This document shows positions 1-8,740 of a DNA stretch of 64,000 nucleotides, one piece after another. Position 1 is the first letter of the stretch. Every line of letters starts with the position of its first letter. The DNA is from an uncultured Lactobacillus sp. Its GTDB lineage: Bacteria > Bacillota > Bacilli > Lactobacillales > Lactobacillaceae. Below the pieces are notes generated by a model that did not search any database, was not told where the DNA came from, and worked only from the letters and a program-made list of their open reading frames with translations. A program made the position numbers and the translations under genes. The DNA is taken from contig CALFSK010000067.1 of NCBI GenBank assembly GCA_937916845.1, positions 62,001-126,000 on the forward strand, in the 5' to 3' direction.

Positions 1-107
1 GCGGGATACTCATTGTTTGAGTAATAACAAGTTGATATGAAAGTCTATATTACAAATGAAATTTAGGCACGATACGACTACTAGAGCACAATAAACAGCG
101 CTTAGGT

Positions 108-1127
108 ATGATACAAATTTCTGCATCAGAAGTGAAGATAGGATGTAAAAAAGTAGGAATAGTTTATACAGGAGAAATTATCATAAAAAGAAGCAAAAAA
201 ATTTTAAAGCAACTAATAAAAACATATGACAAAAATAATGATACAGTTTCTGATAAATTAGAATTGCCAAAAAACGTACCTTTATTTATTAAATTTATAG
301 ATAAAAAGCGTTATCCAAGTTTTATTCTTAATGGTGAACTACATTTTGGTAAGCTTTCGGAATATCGAAATATGGCGTTACCTGGAGTTTATGATACTGT
401 TGACACAGTTATCGGAGATCTTGATGAGGATACATTTTATAGGGAATTTGGTGAAAATACACAATTATTTCTGGACAGATTTGGTACTAGATTGAAGGAA
501 AAAGAATATGTAACATATCGTGAAGTTTTGCATCCAGATGCAGCAGCATTTTGTTTTACGGCAATTCCACGTAAAGCACTATATAGTATTGGTAATAATA
601 CTTTTAAAATAAATAAGATATTAATAAAACAATTATTGAAAAATTTTCCAAGTTCGGAGAAAGTACCGGTGGTCTTAACCGGTATTGGACATATATGGGA
701 GATGATAAAATTAAGTACAAATGAAACAAGAAGTATCCGTGGGCCGGTAATATACACAGATAATCAAGCATTGGCAGTAACGTTAGTGCGTAGAGAAATG
801 GGGGGGAATATTGATTCAAAAGGAATTGTACCCCTTACTAAAAAAAGTCGATATAGAAATCAATATGAGTATCGTTTTTTATTAGAAAACACCAAACAAT
901 TGAATAAGCAAGGAAATTTGAAAATTGGATCACTTAAAAACTATGTTCGTTCTGTGGATGATTTAAATGATATTTCTATCCATCTAGAATTAAGAAGAAA
1001 AAAATTAACGAGACTTGAAATTTATCGAAGCTTACAGTATACATCACTTTCAACTTTAAGCTTGTTAGAATTTTTTGGTGCATGTCATTCTGGGAAGTAT
1101 ATTGTGAGTATGGATAGAAAAAATTAA
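108..1127 (+). CDS. Hypothetical protein, AT-rich orphan
   Basis: An open frame of 339 codons with no family I recognise. The central part (about residues 60-250) is hydrophilic and contains the run LSEYRNM and later a NQYEYRF segment, a pattern seen in several uncharacterised accessory proteins, but I cannot name a domain. There is no signal peptide or membrane segment. The reading frame is much richer in A and T than the genes from 10 kb onward, and its codon use (AAA, ATA, TTA) is unlike them, which suggests horizontal acquisition. The start is uncertain: only a weak ribosome-binding site (TTAGGT) precedes the ATG. It faces the next gene across a bidirectional terminator. Confidence 0.6.
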   Translation: MIQISASEVKIGCKKVGIVYTGEIIIKRSKKILKQLIKTYDKNNDTVSDKLELPKNVPLFIKFIDKKRYPSFILNGELHFGKLSEYRNMALPGVYDTVDTVIGDLDEDTFYREFGENTQLFLDRFGTRLKEKEYVTYREVLHPDAAAFCFTAIPRKALYSIGNNTFKINKILIKQLLKNFPSSEKVPVVLTGIGHIWEMIKLSTNETRSIRGPVIYTDNQALAVTLVRREMGGNIDSKGIVPLTKKSRYRNQYEYRFLLENTKQLNKQGNLKIGSLKNYVRSVDDLNDISIHLELRRKKLTRLEIYRSLQYTSLSTLSLLEFFGACHSGKYIVSMDRKN

Positions 1128-1275
1128 GGACGCAAGCAAATTTTGCATTGATTCAAGCCCCGTTTTAACGCGTTGTACTGTGATATAGAATGGTAAAATT
1201 GGAGTGTTTTATGATGAGTGTTTCAAACTTATTCCAGTATCATTATCTATGAATATAATTGCTCTCTTAACTAAT

Positions 1276-1325
1276 AAAAAATGTTGCTGGTGATCAATGT
1301 TTCTGATTACTGGCAACATTTTTTG
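1276..1325. terminator. Bidirectional terminator
   Basis: AAAAATGTTGC pairs with GCAACATTTTT across a loop of about 25 bases, with A and T runs on both sides. It separates the two convergent hypothetical genes. Confidence 0.75.
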
Positions 1326-2543
1326 TTAAATATGAAACGGATTATAGTGATCGTTACTCTTAAAAAATTCGGATATCAACTGACTACGATCAAACTCGCT
1401 TAAAATATCACTTGATTCTTGACCATCAAGCCATTTTGTTAAATGTAGTGCCAGTGCTAATGTTTCTTTATTTTTGAAGTCGGTATCTTGAATATAGCTT
1501 CTAAGCAGTTTAGCTACTTGATGTGCCTGCGCTTTTTTTAATAACTCTTTTAGATTACTGTAAGCTTCATCGTGCTGTTTTCTACGTTCCTCTTGCTTCT
1601 TTTCCTCTTCTTCACGCTTGATTTCCTGAAGTTGATCATCATGAACTATTTTTCTGCTATTGGGAATTAAGCGAATAGCTTTGATGAAAATTCTTTTAAC
1701 ATAATCGGACGCATCTTCTTTTTCTTTATGATGAATTAGATTAGTGTTCCAAGAATGTTGTAACTTAACATTGTAGCAAACTTTCTCATCAGTCGGTTCA
1801 TAAGCCGTGTCAGCCCATTGTGTCCATCTTTTGTCATTGGGTTTTAATAGTATCTTGTGGCTAGGTATATGACAGGATATTGTTAAAATAGCACCTTCTA
1901 GTGTAACCATGATATCTTTTTCTTCAGTCAGAGTAACAGACGCACCAGCTTTATTAAAAGCTTTAAGCAGGGTGTTTGTTACTATCAGAGCTGATTTAGT
2001 AGGCGTTATACCAAATCTACCATGAAATTTTATTGTACTGACATCTCTAGAGTGCATGGGGAAGTAATCCATCCTATCAGCCTGCTTTTCTTCCCTATCT
2101 TGCTTAATAATTTCTGCTATTAATGGTTCTGGATTGGTTGGCATATTTTTTGGAACCTTAATCCGTGCGAGTGCTTGATTTATAGCGCTTGTATTTTTCA
2201 ACGAGATTTCTGAGAAAAAGTTTGTTGGTTTTTCTAGTCCTATGGATTCAGTAACCTTATTAGTAGTCTGTTTCTTTAGTTCTTCCTGAATGTGTCGCAG
2301 CCGTTTTTTACGTTCAGGTATACTTACAATTGATTGATCAGTCGGATCAGGTAGTTTTGTTTTAATTGCATTTGTGCCCATATGAAGGTGCCCCCAGTAA
2401 GCATTATTTGGTAGGGGAATGTTTGCTTTGATAGCGGCAGATTTAACCTTATCGGCGGTAGTATTTAATTTTTCAGCAGTTTTGCTGGTTCCATCTTTCC
2501 AAATATGGTTGTATAACTCTGTACGTGTTAGCTTTATAGTCAT
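1326..2543 (-). CDS. Hypothetical protein with HTH-like N-terminus
   Basis: A 405-residue protein starting MTIKLTRTELYNHIWKDG. This 'LTR-ELY--IW' opening followed by 'A----I-----K---I--P---YW--L--G' resembles the N-terminal helix-turn-helix-like region of a widespread uncharacterised family in mobile and defence-adjacent contexts. The C-terminal third has a highly charged helix rich in E and K (roughly residues 290-320), likely a coiled coil. I prefer the ATG at 2543 over the GTG nine bases upstream because AAGGAAGTGG sits at the right distance. No catalytic motif is visible, so the function is unknown. The gene is AT-rich like its neighbour, and the two may form an acquired pair. Confidence 0.65.
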   Translation of the reverse strand: MTIKLTRTELYNHIWKDGTSKTAEKLNTTADKVKSAAIKANIPLPNNAYWGHLHMGTNAIKTKLPDPTDQSIVSIPERKKRLRHIQEELKKQTTNKVTESIGLEKPTNFFSEISLKNTSAINQALARIKVPKNMPTNPEPLIAEIIKQDREEKQADRMDYFPMHSRDVSTIKFHGRFGITPTKSALIVTNTLLKAFNKAGASVTLTEEKDIMVTLEGAILTISCHIPSHKILLKPNDKRWTQWADTAYEPTDEKVCYNVKLQHSWNTNLIHHKEKEDASDYVKRIFIKAIRLIPNSRKIVHDDQLQEIKREEEEKKQEERRKQHDEAYSNLKELLKKAQAHQVAKLLRSYIQDTDFKNKETLALALHLTKWLDGQESSDILSEFDRSQLISEFFKSNDHYNPFHI

Positions 2544-2721
2544 CAAAACCACTTCCTTAAAAATTTAAATTATATAGAAGGTCTTTTAAGGCTAAGTATA
2601 GTCCTTGATAGGTACTATATTTGAATTTGTTTATAGAGTACTAAATTTGAAGATTAGCATCAAAATTATAATGACTTTGATATAGTGGGTTGAATAATAT
2701 TGTCGCAGTTAGGGGGGGAGC

Positions 2722-3393
2722 ATGGAGAATTTAGCACAGCTACTAGCAAACAAACCGGATCTGAGTGGATTCTATGCAGCTTTAACGCCGAGCAATCAAG
2801 CTAGATATCAACAATGGTTTGATAGAGCGAAAAATCCCGACGACCGACAAGTTCGTTTTCGACATATCCAACATGAGTTAAGCAACGGTCACCGACGGCT
2901 AGCAATCGGCAGCTATATGGGGGATGTGCGGGCGCCTAATCCGAAAATGGATAATGTTACTTTGCGTGCAAAGTTAATAGAGACTAGTGAACAAGTATCG
3001 CATCGCCAGATGGCAGTCTATGTCATTACGTTGTGTCAACATGTGGCGACAAAATTGAACTTTTTAGATGATCCGCTACTTCAGGAGACAATTACAATTA
3101 ATAAACGTTGGCTAGCCAGTGAAATCACCTTCAAAGAAGCACGTGCGTATGCTGGAACTCCAATGCAACGTAGCCGTGACGCTTTGGATGAAACTCATCG
3201 ATTATTTTATCGAATGTTACATCAGGCTGCGGTTACTCCACACGTAAAACGGCACGCATTAATTGCCTCGGATTTTGCTTTGGAAACATTATTAACGAAA
3301 TCGGCACAGCCGCAAGTAGCGACTAAAGAGCGTACTTGGCAGTGTGCACAATTATTGCGAGCTGGTCTGAGTGAGAGGAAGAATACTAATTAG
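2722..3393 (+). CDS. YdeI-like / Imm5-like two-part protein
   Basis: A 223-residue cytoplasmic protein with a strong ribosome-binding site (GGGGGGGAG). Residues about 14-58 (YQQWFDRAKNPDDRQVRFRH) match the C-terminal helix-rich motif of YdeI/OmpD-associated proteins (Y--W---AK-P-TR--R). Residues about 70-215 contain the 'A---AA--H---HA' helical pattern of the Imm5-like putative immunity proteins. Members of both families have been proposed to protect against toxins or bacteriocins, but neither has a settled biochemical role. The next gene follows directly and may be co-transcribed. The domain assignment comes from motif memory, not a search. Confidence 0.6.
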   Translation: MENLAQLLANKPDLSGFYAALTPSNQARYQQWFDRAKNPDDRQVRFRHIQHELSNGHRRLAIGSYMGDVRAPNPKMDNVTLRAKLIETSEQVSHRQMAVYVITLCQHVATKLNFLDDPLLQETITINKRWLASEITFKEARAYAGTPMQRSRDALDETHRLFYRMLHQAAVTPHVKRHALIASDFALETLLTKSAQPQVATKERTWQCAQLLRAGLSERKNTN

Positions 3394-3444
3394 TTGTGTA
3401 TAAGCAGTTATTTAAATACAATCCAATGTATGAGGTGTGAAAGC

Positions 3445-4398
3445 ATGGACAAAAAGGCGTCATTTGTTTTGGGCTTGAAGCGGGCAGTAGCTTTGGATTT
3501 AATCTTGAAGGACAATTTAAATTGTCCTAATTGCGGTAACGGAGACGTTGCGAAAATACTATATGGCTTAGTGAACGGTTCAAATATGGAGGATGAATTT
3601 TCCAGCAATTCAATCTACATGGCCGGGTGTGATATTCCAGTAGGCGATGATCCAGTATTTTACTGTAATAGGTGCCAGACTAAGTTTGGAAATCGGACAG
3701 GTGAATATGACGACGATTGTCAGGCTTTATTTTCTAAAGAATGGCAGCTTTTTAGAAATAGCCAATCATACTTAAACGTAACAATCTTGCCATTAGTGGA
3801 GTTGGATAAGTTTAGTCTCGATGAAATCGTCTGTCAGCGTGAGTCAATCCCACCCGTTAGTTCACCAGATATTGTAATCAATAGGTTTTACTGTGATTGG
3901 CAAGGTGGACTTGCAACCTGGTTCTGGTTATATCGTCAGGGAGATATTTTTCGAATTGATTCTGAATTACACCGGCTATTTCGAGATACAGAATATTTAA
4001 AAATGGATGACTATATTTATAATAGCCATGAAAATCAGGTAGTGTTTGATTGTAATACAATTGTTGAAGTATCCGTTGACGAGTTTGAAGAGCAGTTAAA
4101 TGCCCAATTATTTTTAAAACCACAACGACGTGTGCAAGTCGTGTTAGCTTGTTATCGTGGTCCGGATAGTTTGCTTTGGAAACAAAATCATCTATATGAA
4201 GTAGAACTGTTATTTGATCATATGGCGAGAGTGCCAGATCAAAGGCAAGGATGGCATTATCTGGAACTCACTAATTATCACGTTAGTCGTGGTAGAGTTG
4301 AAATGACAGATGTTAATCAAAATTGGTTCTTGTTTTACGAGGAGTTTGTTGCTAAGAAGGCCTCAGATTTATCGGTTTATAAATACAGTTGTTCTTAA
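3445..4398 (+). CDS. Zinc-ribbon hypothetical protein
   Basis: A 317-residue protein with two CxxC knuckles near the N-terminus (CPNCGNGD and CNRCQTKFG), which together form a probable zinc ribbon at residues about 25-90. The rest is acidic and aromatic-rich with no recognised fold. I chose the ATG at 3445 because GAGGTGTG lies seven bases upstream; upstream in-frame TTG and ATG codons lack a good site. It lies 51 bases after the YdeI/Imm5-like gene and probably shares its transcript. Function unknown. Confidence 0.6.
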   Translation: MDKKASFVLGLKRAVALDLILKDNLNCPNCGNGDVAKILYGLVNGSNMEDEFSSNSIYMAGCDIPVGDDPVFYCNRCQTKFGNRTGEYDDDCQALFSKEWQLFRNSQSYLNVTILPLVELDKFSLDEIVCQRESIPPVSSPDIVINRFYCDWQGGLATWFWLYRQGDIFRIDSELHRLFRDTEYLKMDDYIYNSHENQVVFDCNTIVEVSVDEFEEQLNAQLFLKPQRRVQVVLACYRGPDSLLWKQNHLYEVELLFDHMARVPDQRQGWHYLELTNYHVSRGRVEMTDVNQNWFLFYEEFVAKKASDLSVYKYSCS

Positions 4399-4418
4399 AG
4401 AAAATTAGATTCCGTCAT

Positions 4419-4434
4419 AGTTTCACGTGAAACA
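4419..4434. other. parS-like site (15/16)
   Basis: AGTTTCACGTGAAACA differs from the palindrome TGTTTCACGTGAAACA only in the first base. It lies between a stop codon and a terminator. ParB/Spo0J binds such 16-mers to load SMC and segregate the origin region. Confidence 0.8.
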
Positions 4435-4460
4435 TTTTCCGCATCACAGAAATCAATTAA

Positions 4461-4505
4461 AAAGGCAGCCCATAAATCCTCATTACGAGAATAGTGGGCT
4501 GCCTT
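4461..4505. terminator. Bidirectional terminator
   Basis: AAAGGCAGCCCA and TGGGCTGCCTTT form a perfect 12-bp stem between two convergent genes. Confidence 0.85.
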
Positions 4506-4519
4506 TGGCTGATTAGCCG

Positions 4520-5179
4520 TTATTTTTTATGATTTCGTTGTGGCCGGACTACCGTTAGAAAATCCTCTAACGGTTGAAGATTCGTCAACTGCCGGTTGCA
4601 CTGTGCACTATCCCGGCAAATGTAATTTCCCTTTTTCGTATAAGTTCCTAGTCCAGACGATTTAGTTGTTGATAGGAACAGGGCGACGTTGCCAATGGTT
4701 TGGCAAATCGCGCATACACCTTTGACTGTCTGTGGCGCCAATTCACCTTGAATGCCAATCAAGCGGCCTTCGTAAGGTGCAACTAGGTACTTCTTTTGGT
4801 TACCACCATCATTCCAACCCAGATATGTCATCTCGTGTAACCGCATCTCTGACCAATTAGGCTGTTTCAGTTTCTTCACTTTCCGGAAAAACTTTTCCAG
4901 CTGCTTCGGCGTTAACTGTGGAAATGGCACCACCAACGGGATCAGTGGGTCCAGTAGTTTAGCTGCTTTAGCTCGGGTCAAACGTTCCGTCTGAAGTCCC
5001 TTGAGAAAAGTTGTGACTACCGGTTCGTCGGTCGGCAATAGTGGTGTAATACGATCGAGGATCTTAGCTAAGACCGCCGCACGAATTTGCGCGTCGTTAA
5101 CGGATAGTTCCGCGCTGACGAGGTCGTCAACTTGTTGGGTAATATAACTGTATTGATAGGTGGTAATAGTTGGTTTCAT
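4520..5179 (-). CDS. FusB/FBP-type EF-G-binding protein
   Basis: A 219-residue protein of the elongation factor G-binding (FusB/FusC/FBP) family. The N-terminal helical domain (about 1-75) is followed by the conserved KKLKQP-W segment and a C-terminal treble-clef zinc finger with CAIC near residue 150 and a second pair in ICRDSAQCN. Characterised FusB proteins bind EF-G and release it from fusidic acid-stalled ribosomes. Chromosomal relatives in lactic acid bacteria are poorly studied, so a role in drug tolerance is inference. The start at 5179 is set by GAAAGGAAC, 11 bases upstream. That ribosome-binding site is itself buried in a predicted hairpin, see the attenuator entry. Confidence 0.85.
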   Translation of the reverse strand: MKPTITTYQYSYITQQVDDLVSAELSVNDAQIRAAVLAKILDRITPLLPTDEPVVTTFLKGLQTERLTRAKAAKLLDPLIPLVVPFPQLTPKQLEKFFRKVKKLKQPNWSEMRLHEMTYLGWNDGGNQKKYLVAPYEGRLIGIQGELAPQTVKGVCAICQTIGNVALFLSTTKSSGLGTYTKKGNYICRDSAQCNRQLTNLQPLEDFLTVVRPQRNHKK

Positions 5180-5189
5180 AAATAAAGTT

Positions 5190-5261
5190 CCTTTCAGATT
5201 CAAACCAGACACTTCTCTGAAAGGTGTTCTAGAAAAGTGTCGCTAACAAGCAGCACTTTTC
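5190..5261 (-). promoter_or_regulatory. Translational attenuator of the FusB-type gene
   Basis: Three nested inverted repeats sit between the leader peptide gene and the start codon. Segment 1 (5254-5261) pairs with segment 2 (5232-5239), GAAAAGTG/CACTTTTC. Segment 3 (5216-5224) pairs with segment 4 (5190-5198), CCTTTCAGA/TCTGAAAGG, covering the ribosome-binding site. The competing pairing is segment 2 (5231-5241) with segment 3 (5208-5218), 11 pairs including one U-G. This is the erm-type arrangement: a ribosome stalled on the leader would cover segment 1, allow 2:3, and expose the start. Translational attenuation has been proposed for staphylococcal fusB. Confidence 0.7.
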
Positions 5262-5284
5262 CGTACTAATAACGATGCCATCAT
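5243..5284 (-). CDS. Leader peptide MMASLLVRKSAAC
   Basis: A 13-codon open frame preceded by AAGGAG (5295-5300), ten bases before the ATG. Its last codons overlap segment 1 of the attenuator hairpin, so ribosome position on this peptide would decide the fold. It lies 63 bases upstream of the FusB-type gene on the same strand. Expression is inferred from the ribosome-binding site and its position only. Confidence 0.6.
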   Translation of the reverse strand: MMASLLVRKSAAC

Positions 5285-5519
5285 CGTCGATCATCTCCTT
5301 ATTTCGGCACTGGGCCGAATGGTTAGTAGTATACAAGAAATTAAATTAAATGGCAACGGACGGAAAAAAGAGTGGCAAATCTTTCATATGGGACCTGATT
5401 TTAGGCTTCTTGGTTTCGACTAAAATAACCCTATTGAGTATTTTGGAATGGCTGTCATACTTATAAGTAAAAGTAAGTTTACCAAAATAAAGCGTAATAA
5501 GTTTTTGGGGGGATTTGGG

Positions 5520-6125
5520 ATGGCAAATAAACCAGTATTTGGACCCGCGGCGTTAAGGCCGGGGGAACTGAGTGAGTTGCCTACACAAAAGCAGGAATCT
5601 GATAGTTTGTCGGAAGTAAGTGGGCTACGAACACGGACACCAGCCGATGATCCGGCACAAGTGTTACCAACTCATCCAATACCTAAAACCAAAGCTAATA
5701 AGACGGAACCTAGTGAAAGTCCGTCGCTAAGTCAAGCTAAGATAGCGACAAAGCCAAAGCGTCATTTTCTACAAAAAATTTATCAACTACAGTCACCGTG
5801 GGCGTGGGGACTGTATTACATTATTGCAATCATTGGCTTTTTTATGAGTAAAGACGCCGGAGTCGGGGTCTCAGTGATGGCATCAGTGTTATTCCCGTTT
5901 GCCATTCTAATTGTTGAAAAGTTGATGGGACGCTTCCATCACACACCGTACCAATTACTCAAATTTTTATGGCAATCTGTACGAAAGGGGCATAGGTTAA
6001 TGGCCCTACTACTGCTCCCGTACGGCCTAATCATGTTATTTTATTTTATGGCGATATACACCGTCAGCTGGGGCTTGGGGATTATCGGGATAATTTATGC
6101 GATAATTCGAGGGCTTAAAAATTAG
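5520..6125 (+). CDS. Small membrane protein, disordered N-terminus
   Basis: A 201-residue protein. Residues 1-90 are rich in proline, serine, threonine and lysine and look disordered; residues about 95-200 hold three to four hydrophobic segments, the first beginning WAWGLYYIIAIIGFF. The ATG at 5520 has GGGGGATTTGGG just upstream; an upstream in-frame ATG at 5448 lacks such a site. The gene ends 12 bases before the AAA ATPase gene, so the two form an operon. The function is unknown; a membrane partner of the ATPase is a reasonable guess. Confidence 0.6.
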   Translation: MANKPVFGPAALRPGELSELPTQKQESDSLSEVSGLRTRTPADDPAQVLPTHPIPKTKANKTEPSESPSLSQAKIATKPKRHFLQKIYQLQSPWAWGLYYIIAIIGFFMSKDAGVGVSVMASVLFPFAILIVEKLMGRFHHTPYQLLKFLWQSVRKGHRLMALLLLPYGLIMLFYFMAIYTVSWGLGIIGIIYAIIRGLKN

Positions 6126-6137
6126 GGGGGGATTTCA

Positions 6138-8639
6138 ATGCAACCATTTATTACTGTAGGACCTGAAGCTGGAAGCTTAGAAAAAGCCCTCCGTGAAAGT
6201 AAAAGCGGAACGATGTTGATTTTAAATCCGGGGAAATATCGAGTTTCAAACAGGATAATCAGCAAGCAGTTACTATTACGTGGGACTGGCCAAAATGCAA
6301 CGGACGTCGTCGTTGAAGGAACTTTTCAAGTTAGCGGAAATTTACAACTTGAAAATTTAATGATTCAGCAGTCAACTATGCATAACAACTTAGTAAGTCT
6401 TTCAGAGGGGGCTAAGTTAACGGCCAAAGGTGTCGTCTTTCATAATTTGGGTGGCCCCGCAGCTAGTATTTATTTAAATCACGCCTCCCTGACACTAATT
6501 GCTTGTACGGTACGACAAACGGATGGTGAGCGGCGTGGAATTGTTGCCGATAAACATAGTGAAGTTTTGATAGATCGTAGCGAAGTTCAATTTGTTCAGG
6601 TATCTGAAACAACAATTACGGCGAAATCTTCCTTATTGCGATTAGCGTTACTTATCCGTGATAACAGTGTGCTTAATGCCGACACGCTGTACTTAGCCGA
6701 CTATAATTCGAAGTACTATGCGATGAACGGAGAAAACCATGCTGAAATAAAAATCGATGATTTAGAGCTACCTGCTGGAGAAACTCGAACTGTTTTTGGT
6801 GAGAGTACAGTCCAGATTGGTAACACTAATATTGATTCGACCCATCGTTTAATCGCTCATACGGATGAGGGTGCCACGGTAGGTATTCCGGGTGCGCAAA
6901 TCAGACCAGTTAACGGCTCGGTGAATGAAACACCAACTACTAAACCAGCAACTGTTGTTAGTGCGACGGTAAACGTAGAACCACAACGTAAGTCGGCGGA
7001 GTTGCAGGCTGATGCGCCCAAACGAGCCATTGATCAGCTAAATGAAATGATTGGCTTAGCTAGCGTTAAGAAACAGGTTAACCAGTTTATTGAATTGGCT
7101 AAGTTCAATAAACGTCGAGAAGCGCTAGGAATCAGTCAAGTTTCACAATCATTGCATGCGACTTTTTGTGGTAACCCTGGGACTGGGAAAACTACGGTGG
7201 CACGATTAGTTGCGAAAGCGATGTATGAAGAGGACGTCATGCCCAACGATACTTATGTCGAGGTCACCCGCCAAGATTTAGTTTCCCAGTATGTCGGTGG
7301 TACGGCAGTGAAGACGCAGAAGGTTTTGGAAAAGGCCTTGGGTGGCGTCTTATTCGTGGATGAAGCTTACTCGCTATACCAGGCCGACGGTTCCTCCAAC
7401 TGGGGCCAAGAAGCCGTCGATACGATTCTGAAGTTTATGGAAGACCACCGTAATGATTTGATGATTATTTTTGCAGGCTACCCTAAAGAAATGGCAGACT
7501 TTATTAGTATGAACCCGGGTTTAGAATCTCGGATTGCGAATCACTTTGAGTTTGCAGACTATACACCGGAAGAGGTTGCGGAAATTGGGGTACGGGCATT
7601 AACCCAGCAAGAATTTAAATTTGATGAAGCAAATTACCGGCAAGCCGTAATTAAAGCTTATCAAGCCGATATTGCACATAGTAATGGACGATGGATACGC
7701 AACTTTAATGACAAATTGATCAGAATTATGGCTGAACATGCAATGAATACAAGTAATCGGGATACTGTGACAATTTTAAATAGTGATATTGCAGAATTAG
7801 TCGATGGTGGTCAAACGGATAAAGCACAAGCCGTTAAAATGTTACTGGCACAGCTTGATGACATGGTGGGATTGGAGTCAGTCAAAAAGTTTGTTCATGA
7901 CTTAGTCAGTCAAGTTGTTGTTAGTCAGCGGTTTGGGGACCAACTTGGTGAGGTTGAGCCGACTTATCACATGACGTTTACGGGTGATCCTGGGACTGGT
8001 AAGACGACGGTGGCGCGACTCATTGCACAATTGTTTTTTAATTTAGATATTCTTCCTAAGAATACGGTCAGTGAGGTTTCACGAACGGATCTCGTCGGCG
8101 CTTACGTGGGGCAAACTGAAGAAAAGACAAGTAAGGTGATTCGAAACGCACTCGGTGGCGTCTTATTTATTGATGAAGCTTATCAGCTGACCAGTAGTCA
8201 GGGGAGCAATGACTTTGGTCAACAGGCCGTTGAGACGATGATTACAGCGTTAGAAAATCAGCGGAATGAATTTGTGGCGATTTTTGCGGGTTATACCAAG
8301 GAAATGCAGCAATTTTTAAGCGCAAATCCAGGATTGCGGTCACGGATACCACTGAATATTGAGTTTGATCCTTATTCAGCGACAGAAGTCGGCCAAATTG
8401 TTGATCAGATTGTTAGTAAAAAATTTCAAGTTAATCACGACTTACTGATACAAGTTGTGACACAACACTATCAAGCCTTACCGAGTGATGAATGCTCAAA
8501 TGGCCGGTGGGCACGAAATTTTGCTGATCAACTCATCGCACACCATAAGCTGTGGTTGAGTGACCGGTTAGATCAGGTGAAAAACGTTAAGCAAATTAAT
8601 GACGACGTTGTGAGTGCTAGTCTCGATTGGAAGATTTAA
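6138..8639 (+). CDS. Beta-helix/double AAA+ ATPase (CbxX/SpoVK-like)
   Basis: An 833-residue protein. Residues 1-225 show the short repeated strand pattern of a right-handed parallel beta-helix (pectin lyase-like). After a linker come two AAA+ modules of the CbxX/CfqX/SpoVK type: Walker A GNPGTGKTT near 345 with Walker B GGVLFVDEAY near 402, and Walker A GDPGTGKTT near 616 with GGVLFIDEAY near 672. Each has the FAGY/NPGL.SR sensor and arginine finger region. EccA of type VII secretion and Rubisco activase CbbX share this ATPase class, but no ESX-type genes are seen here. The beta-helix may bind a substrate or carbohydrate. RBS GGGGGGGA is strong. Confidence 0.8.
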   Translation: MQPFITVGPEAGSLEKALRESKSGTMLILNPGKYRVSNRIISKQLLLRGTGQNATDVVVEGTFQVSGNLQLENLMIQQSTMHNNLVSLSEGAKLTAKGVVFHNLGGPAASIYLNHASLTLIACTVRQTDGERRGIVADKHSEVLIDRSEVQFVQVSETTITAKSSLLRLALLIRDNSVLNADTLYLADYNSKYYAMNGENHAEIKIDDLELPAGETRTVFGESTVQIGNTNIDSTHRLIAHTDEGATVGIPGAQIRPVNGSVNETPTTKPATVVSATVNVEPQRKSAELQADAPKRAIDQLNEMIGLASVKKQVNQFIELAKFNKRREALGISQVSQSLHATFCGNPGTGKTTVARLVAKAMYEEDVMPNDTYVEVTRQDLVSQYVGGTAVKTQKVLEKALGGVLFVDEAYSLYQADGSSNWGQEAVDTILKFMEDHRNDLMIIFAGYPKEMADFISMNPGLESRIANHFEFADYTPEEVAEIGVRALTQQEFKFDEANYRQAVIKAYQADIAHSNGRWIRNFNDKLIRIMAEHAMNTSNRDTVTILNSDIAELVDGGQTDKAQAVKMLLAQLDDMVGLESVKKFVHDLVSQVVVSQRFGDQLGEVEPTYHMTFTGDPGTGKTTVARLIAQLFFNLDILPKNTVSEVSRTDLVGAYVGQTEEKTSKVIRNALGGVLFIDEAYQLTSSQGSNDFGQQAVETMITALENQRNEFVAIFAGYTKEMQQFLSANPGLRSRIPLNIEFDPYSATEVGQIVDQIVSKKFQVNHDLLIQVVTQHYQALPSDECSNGRWARNFADQLIAHHKLWLSDRLDQVKNVKQINDDVVSASLDWKI

Positions 8640-8642
8640 ATT

Positions 8643-8693
8643 AAAAACGTACCGTCTGCATACATATCACGCGTATACAGACGGTACGTTTTT
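8643..8693. terminator. Bidirectional terminator
   Basis: A 16-bp perfect stem (AAAAACGTACCGTCTG and its complement) between the ATPase gene and the convergent surface protein gene. Confidence 0.9.
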
Positions 8694-8740
8694 AATTATG
8701 ATTGTAGGTTTAGTAGTAGGGATTGCTTAATGGGTGTAGG

